Source: Phlebotomus papatasi (Eukaryota; Arthropoda; Insecta; Diptera; Psychodidae). Taken from it: DNA of 64,000 nucleotides. The translations under genes were made by a program, and so were the position numbers. Shown here one piece after another: positions 49,297 through 60,377 of this stretch (the first letter of the stretch is position 1; the number at the start of each line of letters is the position of its first letter). The stretch spans positions 47,306,001 through 47,370,000 of the forward strand of contig NC_077222.1 of the NCBI RefSeq assembly GCF_024763615.1, read 5' to 3'. The notes below the pieces were generated by a model, which ran no database searches, was not told the origin of the DNA, and worked only from the letters and a program-made list of their open reading frames with translations.

Positions 49297-50923
49297 TCAG
49301 TTCCAGTAGTGATGCTTTTGGTCAAATGATGATGTGGTATATGGATGAGGAGCAACAGTGCTGAACTGATGATCGAAGTGATTGAAGGTGTAAGCAGGAT
49401 ATGGAGGTGGTGGAAGATTGTTGGCGAAGGTGCTCTTGGGCAACATGCTCAATTCTTTACTAAGGGCTTGTCCACAATGAATGGTTTTTGTGCTCGTCGA
49501 ATCCGATTTATCCACGGTGTCCATTGGTTTTACCTCACTCTTTACCACGGTGAGCGTTGCTCCACCTTCAATGGTGAGTCTCTTGCACTTATAGCGTCGG
49601 TTTTGGAACCATATTTTTACCTGAGTCGGCGTAAGACTCAATGTTTGTGCTAACACCTCTCTCTCTGGCGCTGAGAGATACCTCTGTAACCGGAAGCGTC
49701 GTTCTAGTTCCAAAACTTGCGACTGCGAAAATAGCACACGGGGCTTTCGTTTGGCGCGAACTTTACCATTTTTCCGCAACTCACACCTCGACGACGTTAC
49801 CAATTGGTTTGTAGAATCTTCTGCAGAGGAGAAAATTGAGGGCTCTTAAGAATGTAACAAAAATATGGGTTTGGTGTTGATTTTGCCGGATGAGTTTGTA
49901 GAGAATGAAAATGATACTCACTGGCTTGAACAACGTCCTCTTTGTTCTCACTGAGATGACACATGCTATCCAATTCCTGCACATGTTCCGAGGTCACTAC
50001 GGATTGCTGTGCAGACGTAGAGAAGGAGTGCAGCTCATAGTCATCGATGCTCTTTAGAGGTCTACTCTCTGATTCGCTGCCAAACATCCCTCGAGGATCT
50101 TGGGTATCTGAATTTGGAGAAGTTCTTCGAATATTCATTCCTGATGCAGGATTCTTTAATGAATCCATAGGCTGAATTATTGGAGGAGCTCCAGTAATGT
50201 GTCCGTTGGCCATAACACTACTCGTAGGTGGAGGGTAGTTCGAGTAAACATTTTGGTGGGATCCGTAATCATAGAGATTTGATGAGTATGATGGTGGATG
50301 GTAGCTTTGGTGAGGCAAGAAACTGTGCGGAATTGATGCAGGATAGCTATCAATGTAAGCCACCGAATCGCAATCCATGAAGTTTTGATGAGACATACTA
50401 AGTAAAAAATTAATTTATTTTTGTTAATCACTTAAGAAACTTTGATCAACTTAAAAAATCTTTCTCATTGCCCGTACATATTAATATAGCTCATTGATAA
50501 AGTTATTATTTTGATATGGAAAGTTCAAACTGTAAAGAATCTTAGGTGATACGGCTTTTAAACAAAATAAAAAAAAAATAAAAAAATATTTATAAGAATT
50601 ATTTTATGTTCTCTTGTAATTATATCACATATAGTAAACTTGAGTGTTTTAACATTTTAGAAGTACTTATTGTCAATAAATTAAATTACAAACACTGTAA
50701 TTTATTGATTCTTATGTTAGAATTTGCTTTAAGGCTTTCACAGAAATATCTTTTTCAAAATTAAGAATTAATCACACCTTTCCATGTGGCACCCCAAATA
50801 GTGATCATCATTTTGATCCACGATATTCAGAATATCTTTAACAGAGAAGGGAGTAGAATTGCAACACTCCCTCCCTGACACTGATACACTAGAATTATCA
50901 ACTTCAAAATATCCTTGTTGCAT
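49297..50923 (-). CDS. tin: tinman (NK4/Nkx2-5-type) homeobox protein, three exons
   Basis: NK-2-class homeodomain factor. In Drosophila tinman is required for heart and dorsal mesoderm and activates bagpipe. Exons on the minus strand: 50923-50778, 50397-49922 and 49820-49297. Donors are AAG/GTGTGA and CCA/GTGAGT; acceptors are ACTTAG and CTGCAG. Phases 2 and 1 join into 381 residues (Drosophila Tinman is 416). The TN/EH1 motif TPFSVKDILNI is at residues 24-34. The homeodomain is residues 231-290, starting KRKPRVLFSQSQVLELERRF, with WFQNRRYKCKR and Tyr54. A Tyr/Pro/Ser-rich linker fills exon 2, and the C-terminus is proline- and histidine-rich (LPPPPYPAYTF) and ends HHYWN. I see no NK2-specific domain after the homeodomain. 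Identity as tinman rather than vnd/scarecrow rests on the homeodomain and on bagpipe next door. The ATG at 50923 is the first in the exon; an earlier in-frame GTG was not used. Confidence 0.93.
49821..49921 (-). other. tinman intron 2 (101 bp)
   Basis: A short intron directly upstream of the homeobox exon. It begins GTGAGT and ends CTCTGCAG. Reading through it would end in a stop within 41 codons of the donor. Confidence 0.85.
50398..50777 (-). other. tinman intron 1 (380 bp)
   Basis: This intron separates the TN-motif exon from exon 2. It is AT-rich, begins GTGTGA and ends TTTACTTAG. A stray TGTAAAGAATCTTAGGTG near 50531 resembles the end sequence of the dispersed palindromic repeats elsewhere in the window. 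Confidence 0.8.
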
Positions 50924-50959
50924 TTCTTTAAAAAAAACTGTTTGATTATTTATAAACAC

Positions 50960-52188
50960 TTCGTAAATAGGAAGGATTCTTAGTAATTATTCAAGAGCTT
51001 CAACCATGCAACCGTATCGTAACTTTACAAATTGGTGACTGATTGAAAATTTCAATTTTCATGCTCAATTAGCCTCTGAAACGGCGCCATCGTTCGTCCT
51101 GTATCGTCTTTTCCTACTCTGGCAGCCGCATAACTTATTTTCCTCATCTTCTAGTTTCGTGCATGACGTGGTAATGTTTTATCTCATATTTTCAAGCAGT
51201 CATGAGAAAAATACTGTTGATGACTTAATCAAATTTTCTAGAATTTTTTGCAGCTTCTGATTAATTTACAATAATTAAATTTTCCTCTGAAAATTTGTTA
51301 ATATCCAAAAAGAAAAATCTGTAATATTTTCCTCGTAGTGTAATGTTATGTGACTAAACTCCGCCCCAACATTAAACCATAGAGCCAATGGTTGGTCTCG
51401 GCCAAAGAGAAAGAAATTGAACAGAAAGCAACAGAGCCAGATTCTCATGACTTTTCTAACTGGCTTCTGGTGAGATTTTTTTTCCTACGTATATTAATCA
51501 CTTTTTATATTAAGAAAGGCAATAAAATGGAACTAATTGGTGGGATAATTGAAACCATTTAGATATTCTCAACAGTTATTAATTCTTGGTTTCTGTGGCC
51601 CATTTCCATACTGAAATTATTGCGCTGATTCTTTATTCGATGGTATCAGGAAGAAATGCCTCCCTGAGATGAAATTATATTCTTGATATTTTTTTTTACA
51701 ACTTTTTCTCACGACTTAAGTGGCGCCTGATGCATTTTGCCAAACATTTTCCGCACAACACAGAAAGACACTTTTTCTCCTGCTTTGCCTCAACATCAGC
51801 ATGTACCAACGTCCTTTCATATGTTTTCCTTTGACATGGACATATGTTCACTTTAAAAGTTGGAGTAAAGTGCACTTTACAGTTCTGGTAGATAGAGTAC
51901 AGGCAGGATGTTCCAACACGACATAGAACTCCACAATAATTAAATTAAAATAAAATTCTGTTTATAATTTTGATTTTCTAAATTATTAGATGAAAACAAA
52001 AACAGTTAACCTATATCAACTTACTGTAGATGAGATCCTTAATGACAATCAACTCAGAATGCCACTAAGTTTGCTTTTGAGCTGAAGTCTGGGAACTTTG
52101 TGCAATAATGTCGAGTCGCATTTGTGAATCAATGGAAATTTCGAATTTTAAATATTCGGAATTTGGTTCGGCTGACGGAAAAATGACA
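50960..52188. other. tinman upstream region
   Basis: No coding sequence is seen. The first 200 bp upstream of tinman (51060-51170) and the stretch 51360-51470 are richer in G and C than the surroundings and may hold promoter or enhancer sequence. No clear TATA box was found. Confidence 0.4.
51818..51846. promoter_or_regulatory. paired CATATG E-boxes upstream of tinman
   Basis: CATATG occurs at 51818-51823 and 51841-51846, 23 bp apart, each followed by TT. They lie about 0.9 kb upstream of the tinman ATG in a stretch less AT-rich than its surroundings (51720-51925). CATATG is a preferred Twist E-box in Drosophila, and Twist activates tinman there. Binding here is inferred only. Confidence 0.35.
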
Positions 52189-52621
52189 TAGGGTAAGTGA
52201 GCCAAATTTCGGCCAGCTTGCAATTCCGGCCACCTTTTTTGTTCCTCAAATTTCCATGAATTTTTAGTTTTTACATACTCTAGAGATTATACAATACAAA
52301 AGAATAACAGAAAATGTCGCTTTGACAAACGAGATGACGTGAAAAAGACATTGGAAGAATTCCCGAATAGGGCAAGGAACTATGAGAATGAAGGTGGCCG
52401 AAATAGGGCACCAAAGCTATGTCTACATTTTTATTCATTTTAAAATGTATTAAGAATGATTTTAAAGTAAATAAAGAAGATAAACTTTCTACAAGGTTCT
52501 CAGCAACACTCCTTAAGTAGAAGGAATGAAAAAAATCAATTTCTATTAAAGATATTACATTTCAAACTTGATATTTTGGCGCTTCCATGCAACTATGCCG
52601 AAATTTGGCACACTTACCCTA
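52189..52621 (+). mobile_element. 433-bp MITE, TAGGGTAAGTG end, copy 1
   Basis: Ends TAGGGTAAGTGAGCCAAATT and the complement of TAGGGTAAGTGTGCCAAATT, with TA at both ends. It is nearly collinear with the reverse complement of 58126-58555 along its whole length. Confidence 0.9.
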
Positions 52622-53509
52622 TATGGGTAAAATACAGCCAAGACTGTTCTTTATAAATTGTGATAAAGAACTTGACCTTATTAATTACTCAAAAAAAAAG
52701 GAGCACAGGTATTTGAGGTAATTTAGTCTTGAACTAGTTTTATGATCAGGGATCACCTAGCCATTCATGTGAGGATTTTAAACTTATTGTCAAAAAATTG
52801 TTGAATTATTTTATTTTATTTTTTTTAAGTAACAATATTTTAAGTAACATGGGCATGTAAAAGCTCTCATATCTGTACAAGTATGCTTTCATAATCAACC
52901 TAATGGAAAAAATAGGTTTTTTACATTAAAATGATAATATCGGACAGGTATCATAATCTGTTAAAAAAAAATGTATAGAGAAATTCTCCCCACAAGTCAT
53001 GAAGTCCCAATAAATAGAACCAAAGATATTATGTATGTATGTAGAGTTTTAATTTTGTGATATTTGACCCTTTACTTTAAATCTCATTGAAACCACAGGA
53101 AATCCACATGATTTTTTGGAAGTATCCCAGTCTAGGGCCCAACAATTTGATCAACTTACACAATATAAATTTTAAAAAGAATTAGTTGTAATTTTTAAGA
53201 TATTAAGCAGCACCACCAGTGGAAAGCTACTTTGCTGACTCGGATCAGGAAAAAGTCAAAGAGGGTTAAGATTGATTAATTGATAGTTATCCAAAATGCA
53301 TAAGCAATAACATACTAAAATTTCATGATATTTAAAGCATTTAATGCTATTGGTGATTAGTTAGTTAATTCAGAAAATCTGAATCACGGTGGGTTTCCGA
53401 ACTTCTGTTGTTGGGAGAGTTCAGGCAGTTAAACTTTTATTTTATTCAAAATTCATTTCAAACGGTTTGTCAAGTTATTTAAACTAACTTTTAAGGTCAT
53501 AACTATTTG

Positions 53510-53775
53510 AACGGGTCCCGGTCAAAATCCCGAACGTCAAAATTCCGAAAGCCAAAATCCCGAATGGGGCAAAACCCCGCAAGCCAAAATCCGAAATTCT
53601 TATAAATGTCATAGCTACTTACACGATTGCACCCGTGCTTGCTGGAGGTAAAGGAAAATTTTCTGTGTCTGGAAAAATTATTCTACACATTATCCTCCAT
53701 GTAATTTATCATCCCTTAAAGGATTTTGAACATTCGGGATTTTGGCTTTCGGGATTTTGGCTGCCTCCGATTTGA
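53510..53775. mobile_element. MITE with CCCGAAAGCCAAAAT subrepeats, copy 2
   Basis: Same orientation and internal order as the copy at 8840, but shorter because it has fewer terminal subunits. The right end has two clean GGGATTTTGGC units. Confidence 0.8.
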
Positions 53776-54305
53776 ACATATTCAGGTCATTTTCGATCAT
53801 TTTTTAATAATAATTTTGTATCTCAAAATTTTATATTTTCTTAAGAGCCTAGATTCTGACTGATCAACCTACAAAATTTGGCAATAATTTTGTATTGCAA
53901 TGCAATTTTGTGCATGAATTTTCTTTTCCTAATACTTTCCTGCAACATTTCACAAGCTAAATATCCTGAAAAATCAGCCTGAGTCTCTTTAGGCCCTAAA
54001 TTATGCACTCCTATGCTGTTTCAGTCTCCTCTTTGTTTTATGTTTTTAAATAGTTTATATTATTCATTTATTTATATTTTCTTTTTCATATAAATTTTTT
54101 GGGTGATCTAAAACAATTCTGATTGCACTTGAGTAAAAATGATACTGAAACTTCTCCAGAGTATATAAGTCGGCTTAGGTACCGCAATTGCATAGATAAA
54201 AGACCTCAAACTTGAAATTTTAAAATCTTCATATCTCTGGTGGTATTAACCGATACTGATCATCTGGGGCTTAAACAAGGGGCCACAACAGGCACTTTAA
54301 GCATA

Positions 54306-54642
54306 CACTGGTAAAAATAAAAGGGTCAAATTGACCCTTTACCAAAGGATGGATCATATTTGACTCTTTGAAAGGGTCACCAGGTACCCTTCGAAAGGGT
54401 CACGGTTTTGACATCTATTTAATTCCGGAATAAACGAATAAAAAAACAATGAAAAAGTGATCTTTGGTGTTCGCTCAGATGAGAGAAATATGATATCAGT
54501 AATAAGTTTACAATAAAAGATGATTATTCGTGATAAATGTGCATACTAAATTTCAAGAGATACAAAAGTGAACCTTTCAAAGGGTCAAATACGATCCATC
54601 CTTTTGAAAAGGGTCAATTTGGCCCTTTTATTTTTACCAGTG
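54306..54642. mobile_element. 337-bp MITE, CACTGGTAAAAAT ends
   Basis: Ends ACACTGGTAAAAATAAAAGG and the complement, followed by inverted AAGGGTCAAATTGACCC-type units repeated toward the centre. No coding frame. Confidence 0.85.
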
Positions 54643-55699
54643 AGCAAAAGCAATATGATGTAACCAAATAAATGTTTTTAAATATATCAAAATGGAAATA
54701 AATTGAAGTGTGGTCATAAGTTTCAAACAATTGTAACCTTAAACTTTTTATGTGGTCTTATAAATTTCTTTACGTATATAAGACAATATATAATATTTGA
54801 TATTTATTCGCTGTATGTATTTTTGTGAGAAATTTTTTTTTTTTAAGAAATGATGGTGAAGTGGATCACTTGCAGAAAATGATTAATCAATATTTATAGC
54901 TGTAGTAAAAATTATAGCAAAGAAAATCCTATTTGGTTAAAATTGATTTTTCAATTGTAATAAGTTGAGAAGGTACTGTAAATATTTCAGATGGTAAAGA
55001 TGTTATGCAATTTTGGGTGTACCATATTATACTGAACTAAATTTAAGAAACTAAAGGCTGCCGGTCTAGCTCTTTCTTTTGATTCGTGCGACAAATAAAA
55101 ATGAAAGCAATATGTGGATATAGAGAAATGAATTTATTGTATGATTCCGTCTGGTGGTGAAAAATTTGTCTCACACTGCATCAAGCACCAACTGGTGGGA
55201 CTTAAAAGGTTTTGAGGAATGTTATCACCCAAAAGCGACTTCCACAATATTTTCATTTCGGCATTTCTTTGTAAGTACCTCAGATTCTATGTAGGAGGCT
55301 TTTAATTTTGTTTAATAAATTAACTCTTTCTTAAATAAAAACTGTGCTGTATTTATTTTATTAAAATACATAAATAAGACTTGTGGCGACTGCATTTAAT
55401 GAAATATTGAGACAATATAGGAATATGTCACATCTGGAAAAGATAGATGTCTTCATAAATTCATACAGCAGGACCTACAAGGCCGAGAGAGATGGACATT
55501 TAGCCAGTTTCTTTTTTACCTAAATTGCTTTGGGGTCATGTCACTATGGTTTTGCTAAGGAGTCCCGACGTCTAGACGCTTATGCAACATGTAAGATCAA
55601 ATATCAAACATCTCTTTTATACATCACTATTCTTTACCCTGACAGGGCGTTTTGTTTACAAATTGCTCTATAACTTTAAGTACATAGACATTTCACTCC

Positions 55700-57069
55700 T
55701 TAATTCCAATGTTTATGGCGATGAGTCGTAGAATTCCAAAATATGACAAACTTTTATTACTTTCTCTAACGAGAAAAATATCTGTCATCCAATCAATAAA
55801 ATCGGTGAATTATGACCAAAAACCAAAGATGCTGAAAGAAAAAAAGGAACTCCCTTTTATGAGATTATATATATTTACTTTCTTTGCCTAAGTTTCCCTC
55901 TGTTATTAAAATCCCACTTGACCTAATCCACATTAGAAACACATAATCTTAGAAAAGTTTCGAATTACTACCAAAGGCATTGAGCATAAAAATAGTATCA
56001 ATCGTAATGTGATTTACTCTTTCAACCTCATTTGCTTTTGATATATTAAAAATTAACGATTTTTTATTAAAAGATTTAATAATAATTCTCCATGATTGTA
56101 TATATATATGATTGTATGATTGTATATATATATATATGTATATATAATATGTATTTTCACATTCTAATGACAATAATTATTATTATTATTAATCGAGTCG
56201 GGAGCTTTGTGTTGGAATCATTGGTCATTCCAAAGGGATTGTCAAGTAGCGCCGATTTAGTTGTAACAACCATTGCTGTAATTCTGTGTAAAGTTTCTTT
56301 AATCCATACTCAGATGACAATGATGACTTAAATGATTATGTACGTTATGTACAATTAATTACATTGTATATGACAAATTCTGAGAAAAAAAGAAACATTT
56401 TAAAATTGCTGAAATAGCCTACAAAATGTTGAAAATTTGACCTTAGGAAATTGGAACAACTCATTTCTAGATTTTAGAAGACAAAAAAAATTAAGACAAA
56501 AAAATTACTCTGGAATTTTTCAAAGTAATTAACACTGAGCTTTCTCTATTGCAGTTTCACGCGTATAAGTTGCACGTGAGTCTATTTATTGAAATTTACA
56601 AGACATCATTTGGCTTGCAATTCGAATACAAAAGAAATTCTATTCATACTTTATATTATATTTCATTAATTTGATATACCCTATAACACCACAGATTAGT
56701 CTTTTCAACAAGGCACCACTTCAAACTCAATGAATTAGAGGACTTTGTGAATAATATACACCTAGTGTAACTAAAGTATATTTAGTTAAATGACAAAAAA
56801 CATTTAATTTGAAAAACATATTATTTTGGTTCATAAATCGTCGGTTGCCTCAGCAACTGTGCTAACTGCATTTTGACAACTTTTCAGGAGACCATTTTTT
56901 TACTTTAATCACATTTTAATAAAAATCAAACCCCGAATGAGTTATTTTATATTACAAATATCGAAAGAACAACAAGTAATCTGTCTATTAATGCAAAGAA
57001 ATTGGAAAAAAGTAGATTTTGCACACTAAAAATTAAACATTTCCTAAAAGAATACACAATATGCAATTG
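55700..57069. other. gene-free stretch
   Basis: AT-rich; it includes a (TA)n/(TG) tract at 56098-56150. No supported gene. Confidence 0.55.
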
Positions 57070-57360
57070 TGCTAACTAACATCGTTGTTCAAAACACACA
57101 TGTAAACATTTGTTTTGCTGTCGAGTAACATTTACGAACAAATGACAAAATTCTATACGAGTATCTTTTGTGTGTTTACGAATATTTACGAACAAATGTT
57201 TGTAAAAGTACAAAAATTGTTCGTCAAATGATCATATTACGAACAATGTTTGTGAAAAAAGTACAAACATTTACGAACATGTTTGTGGGTTATACGATTC
57301 ACGAGCATTTCGTTACTCTCCCATAGGAATTCACGAACATTTACGAGCATTTTACAAAAT
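57070..57360. repeat. cluster of TTTACGAACA palindromic repeats
   Basis: TTTACGAACA and its complement TGTTCGTAAA-like units occur many times in both orientations (for example ACGAACAAATGTTTGTAAA). Probably a small MITE built of sub-repeats; its outer ends are not certain. Confidence 0.6.
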
Positions 57361-57436
57361 ATTTTTTTTTCTGTGTATTAATGTTACTAACGCTAAATAT
57401 TACAGCAAATATAAATAAATTGAATAAGTAACTCTT

Positions 57437-57475
57437 GTCGGTCGAGACGAGGAACCGGTCGAGCGAGGGTACTTT
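57437..57475. repeat. solo end of CTCGACCGG MITE
   Basis: GGTCGAGACGAGGAACCGGT continues into GAGGGTACTTT, as in the right end at 23615-23652. The other half of the element is missing. Confidence 0.75.
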
Positions 57476-57536
57476 ACCTTATATTATAATCTTTCGACTT
57501 TTTCACCACTCAAAATTTTACCTTCTATACCCTACA

Positions 57537-57720
57537 TAGAGGGTGGTGGGGCTACTTTGAGCAGTGGGGCTTCTTTTTTGCATATTTATAAGGAAACTTA
57601 GATAGGCAAAACAATTGTGGATCTAAATAAAATAATTCTAAGAACGAGTTTCATTTAGAAAAAGGCGAAAAAACCATATGTCAATGCAGCTACAGCTTAA
57701 AATAGCCCCACTTCCCCCTC
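57537..57720. mobile_element. MITE, GGTGGGGCTACTTTG family, intact
   Basis: The ends TAGAGGGTGGTGGGGCTACT and AATAGCCCCACTTCCCCCTC are imperfect inverted repeats. It is about 184 bp with no coding capacity. It abuts a solo end of the CTCGACCGG family. Confidence 0.8.
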
Positions 57721-58125
57721 GCGTTCCTCTTCGCGTTTCATACGATTTCAGAGAAATGATGTCGCGCTACTTTCTTGTCTGTCCGTGTGTCCTTCCGTAT
57801 GTTAACACTTCTATAGACTAAACGATTAGAGATAGAGACTTGGAACCTTCGGGGGACCCTCTATAAATCGACTGTGGAACTATTAACATGCCTGTGATTT
57901 TCTCCCCACTGTTCCCCTATCCCACCAAAAGCTTATTTTTGGGATTGCTTGAAAACGTGTCATTTGACTTTTTTTCATTTTTCATACCGTTAAATCATAT
58001 CTAATAGTGGTTATTCAAGGTCAAGGATTAAAAAAGCTCTAGATAGCGTATTTCTTAATAGAATAATTTGGCCATGCCGAATAGCCTTAGAACTTCAGAT
58101 ACTGAACCGATTCAAATAAATAGTT

Positions 58126-58555
58126 TAGGGTAAGTGTGCCAAATTTCGGCATAGTTGCATGCAAGCGTCAAAGTCTCAAGTTTGAAATGCAATATTTTAA
58201 ATACAAATTGATTTTTTTATTCTTTCTTCTGAAAGAGTGTTGCTTGGAACCTTGTAAAGAGCTTACCGTCTTTATTTACTCCAAAATCATTCTTAATAAA
58301 TTTTAAAATGAATAAAAATGTAGACATAGCTTTGGTGCCCTATTTCGGCCACCTTCATTCTCATAGTTCCTTGTCCTTCAGAAATTCTTCCAATGCCTTT
58401 TTCACGTCATCTCGTTTGTCGAAGCTACATTTTTTGTTACTCTTCTGCATTGTATAATCTCTAGAGTATGTAAAAACTAAAAATTCATGGAAATTCGAGG
58501 AACAGAAAAGGTGGCCGAAATTGCAAGCTGGCCGGAATTTGGCACACTTACCCTA
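58126..58555 (-). mobile_element. 430-bp MITE, TAGGGTAAGTG end, copy 2
   Basis: Full-length copy in opposite orientation to the one at 52189. It sits inside repeat B: the flanks at 58110 and 58600 belong to that family. Confidence 0.9.
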
Positions 58556-60139
58556 TATATAGTAAGTTTTAGTTCAAAAATTAATTCTAATATTCCTAAG
58601 TTAATTTAGGCGATCTTTTGAGAAATTTTTAATCGGTTTAAGCCGGTAAAGAGTAAATGATGCAAAAGTACTTTTAATTGAGGTATAACATCTAAAATTA
58701 TATCAAGCTTAAAATAATCAAATTTAACACGTTTTTTGTTTTAAATAATAATTTGTTTTGCCTTTATTCCTAAGGTGCCACTAATACACTTATTTTTTGC
58801 CAATATTAACATAAAAGTATAAAACTGTGAGTACAATTTCTGACTTGCTCCACATTGTTTTTACAATTATAATATAGTTTTTTTTCTGTTCATCGTCTTT
58901 AAATAAACGAAAACAATTTAGTAGAATATTGAAAAAAATTAAAAGAAATTTGATTTAAGTGAATTACTTAACGGCGAATTGTGCTTAATATTTAATTTAG
59001 TATTCCTTCTTAAACTATAATTTATTTAATTACTGAATTTAATAATAGCATAATCCACAGTATGTCATGAAAAAAAACACGTAAATAAAATCTAGGCTTT
59101 TGCCATAAAAATTCTACAATACTTAATAATGAATAATGAAGATACGTTTTTTATATGCACTATGTTAACTCAAAATAAAATTATAATAAAGAATAAAATC
59201 TAGAATAGTATTGTCTTGCTTTTTTTATTTTATGAATGAAATTGATAAAATGTACCAATACTTTTAATACGTAGTGTTGTTTCTCATGGTGTGTGCATTA
59301 GCTAAGCGAGAAACATTCTATGTTTCTGAACACTTCAATGAGAGTATCATGGTTCACGCATTTGCTACTTATATTTATTGTCACACATCGACAAAAAATG
59401 GTATTGATAGAAAGACATTATGTATTGGCACAGCTTATATGGATATTAAAGCTATTGCCTATATATACATGCAATAGAGATTATATATATATTATTGCAC
59501 TATTATCCTTGTACAGAAGTTAATAATAAAATTTATCACATCTTAATACTCAAAAATCTTACTGAAATATTTTTTCCTGTTATATTACACGAGGACAATA
59601 AATACAATTTGTACAATTCCAAAAATTATTACGTTTGATGTTTATTAAACAAACATATTATATATAATTGTTTTGGAGTGAAATCTATCTTAAATCATGC
59701 CGAACCATGTGAGAATGAAGGTATCCGAAAATATTTTACGATAACATCTTGCTGCGGTTACATCAAATATGAATGATATGCAAAAAATCAATATAATTTT
59801 CAACTCATCTAAGTATTATTATAACTACTATTGGCATATAATCACAATGTAAGTAAATATGCGATTTAAAGTAATTTCTACATTTCTATAACTTAAGTCC
59901 CCCATAATTTTTAGTATGTTATGTATTAATTCGTCATAGAAAATAATCAAGTAATCAAATAATCAAATAATAATAAGGGAAGACTTTAAAGATTCGCACA
60001 CACACTGGCTTCGAACATTTCAATTTTTTTCCATATTTTTTAATCAACTGAATCTTATGACAATTTATTTTAATAGCTTAACCACCTTAACTACCTCTAA
60101 AACATATTCGAAAATAAAATTTAGGAGCCGTTTTCAAAA

Positions 60140-60377
60140 TACAGTAGAGTCTCTCTCAATTGGGCATTTGGGGCAAAATGTCATCCGGTTTATCAATTGA
60201 TTTGGGCGTCTAAGCCTTTGTAAATTCCACAATAAGCGGTCAATTATAAAGAATCACGATAAAATAGGAAAAACTACAGCGAATTTGAGCAAATTTACTT
60301 CATATAAACGTAAAAAATTGTCAACAACATTTTTCGCCCGATTGAGAAAGAAGCCGATTGAGCTAGAGTCTACTGTA
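60140..60377. mobile_element. 238-bp MITE with TACAGTAGAGTC ends, inserted in repeat B
   Basis: Ends TACAGTAGAGTCTCTCTCAA and the complement of GAGCTAGAGTCTACTGTA; TA at each edge. The flanks match an uninterrupted copy at 61400-61570. Confidence 0.85.

Noticed and set aside
57070..57360. CRISPR-like repeat cluster
   Set aside because: Units are palindromic, irregularly spaced and in both orientations in a eukaryotic context; not a CRISPR array.
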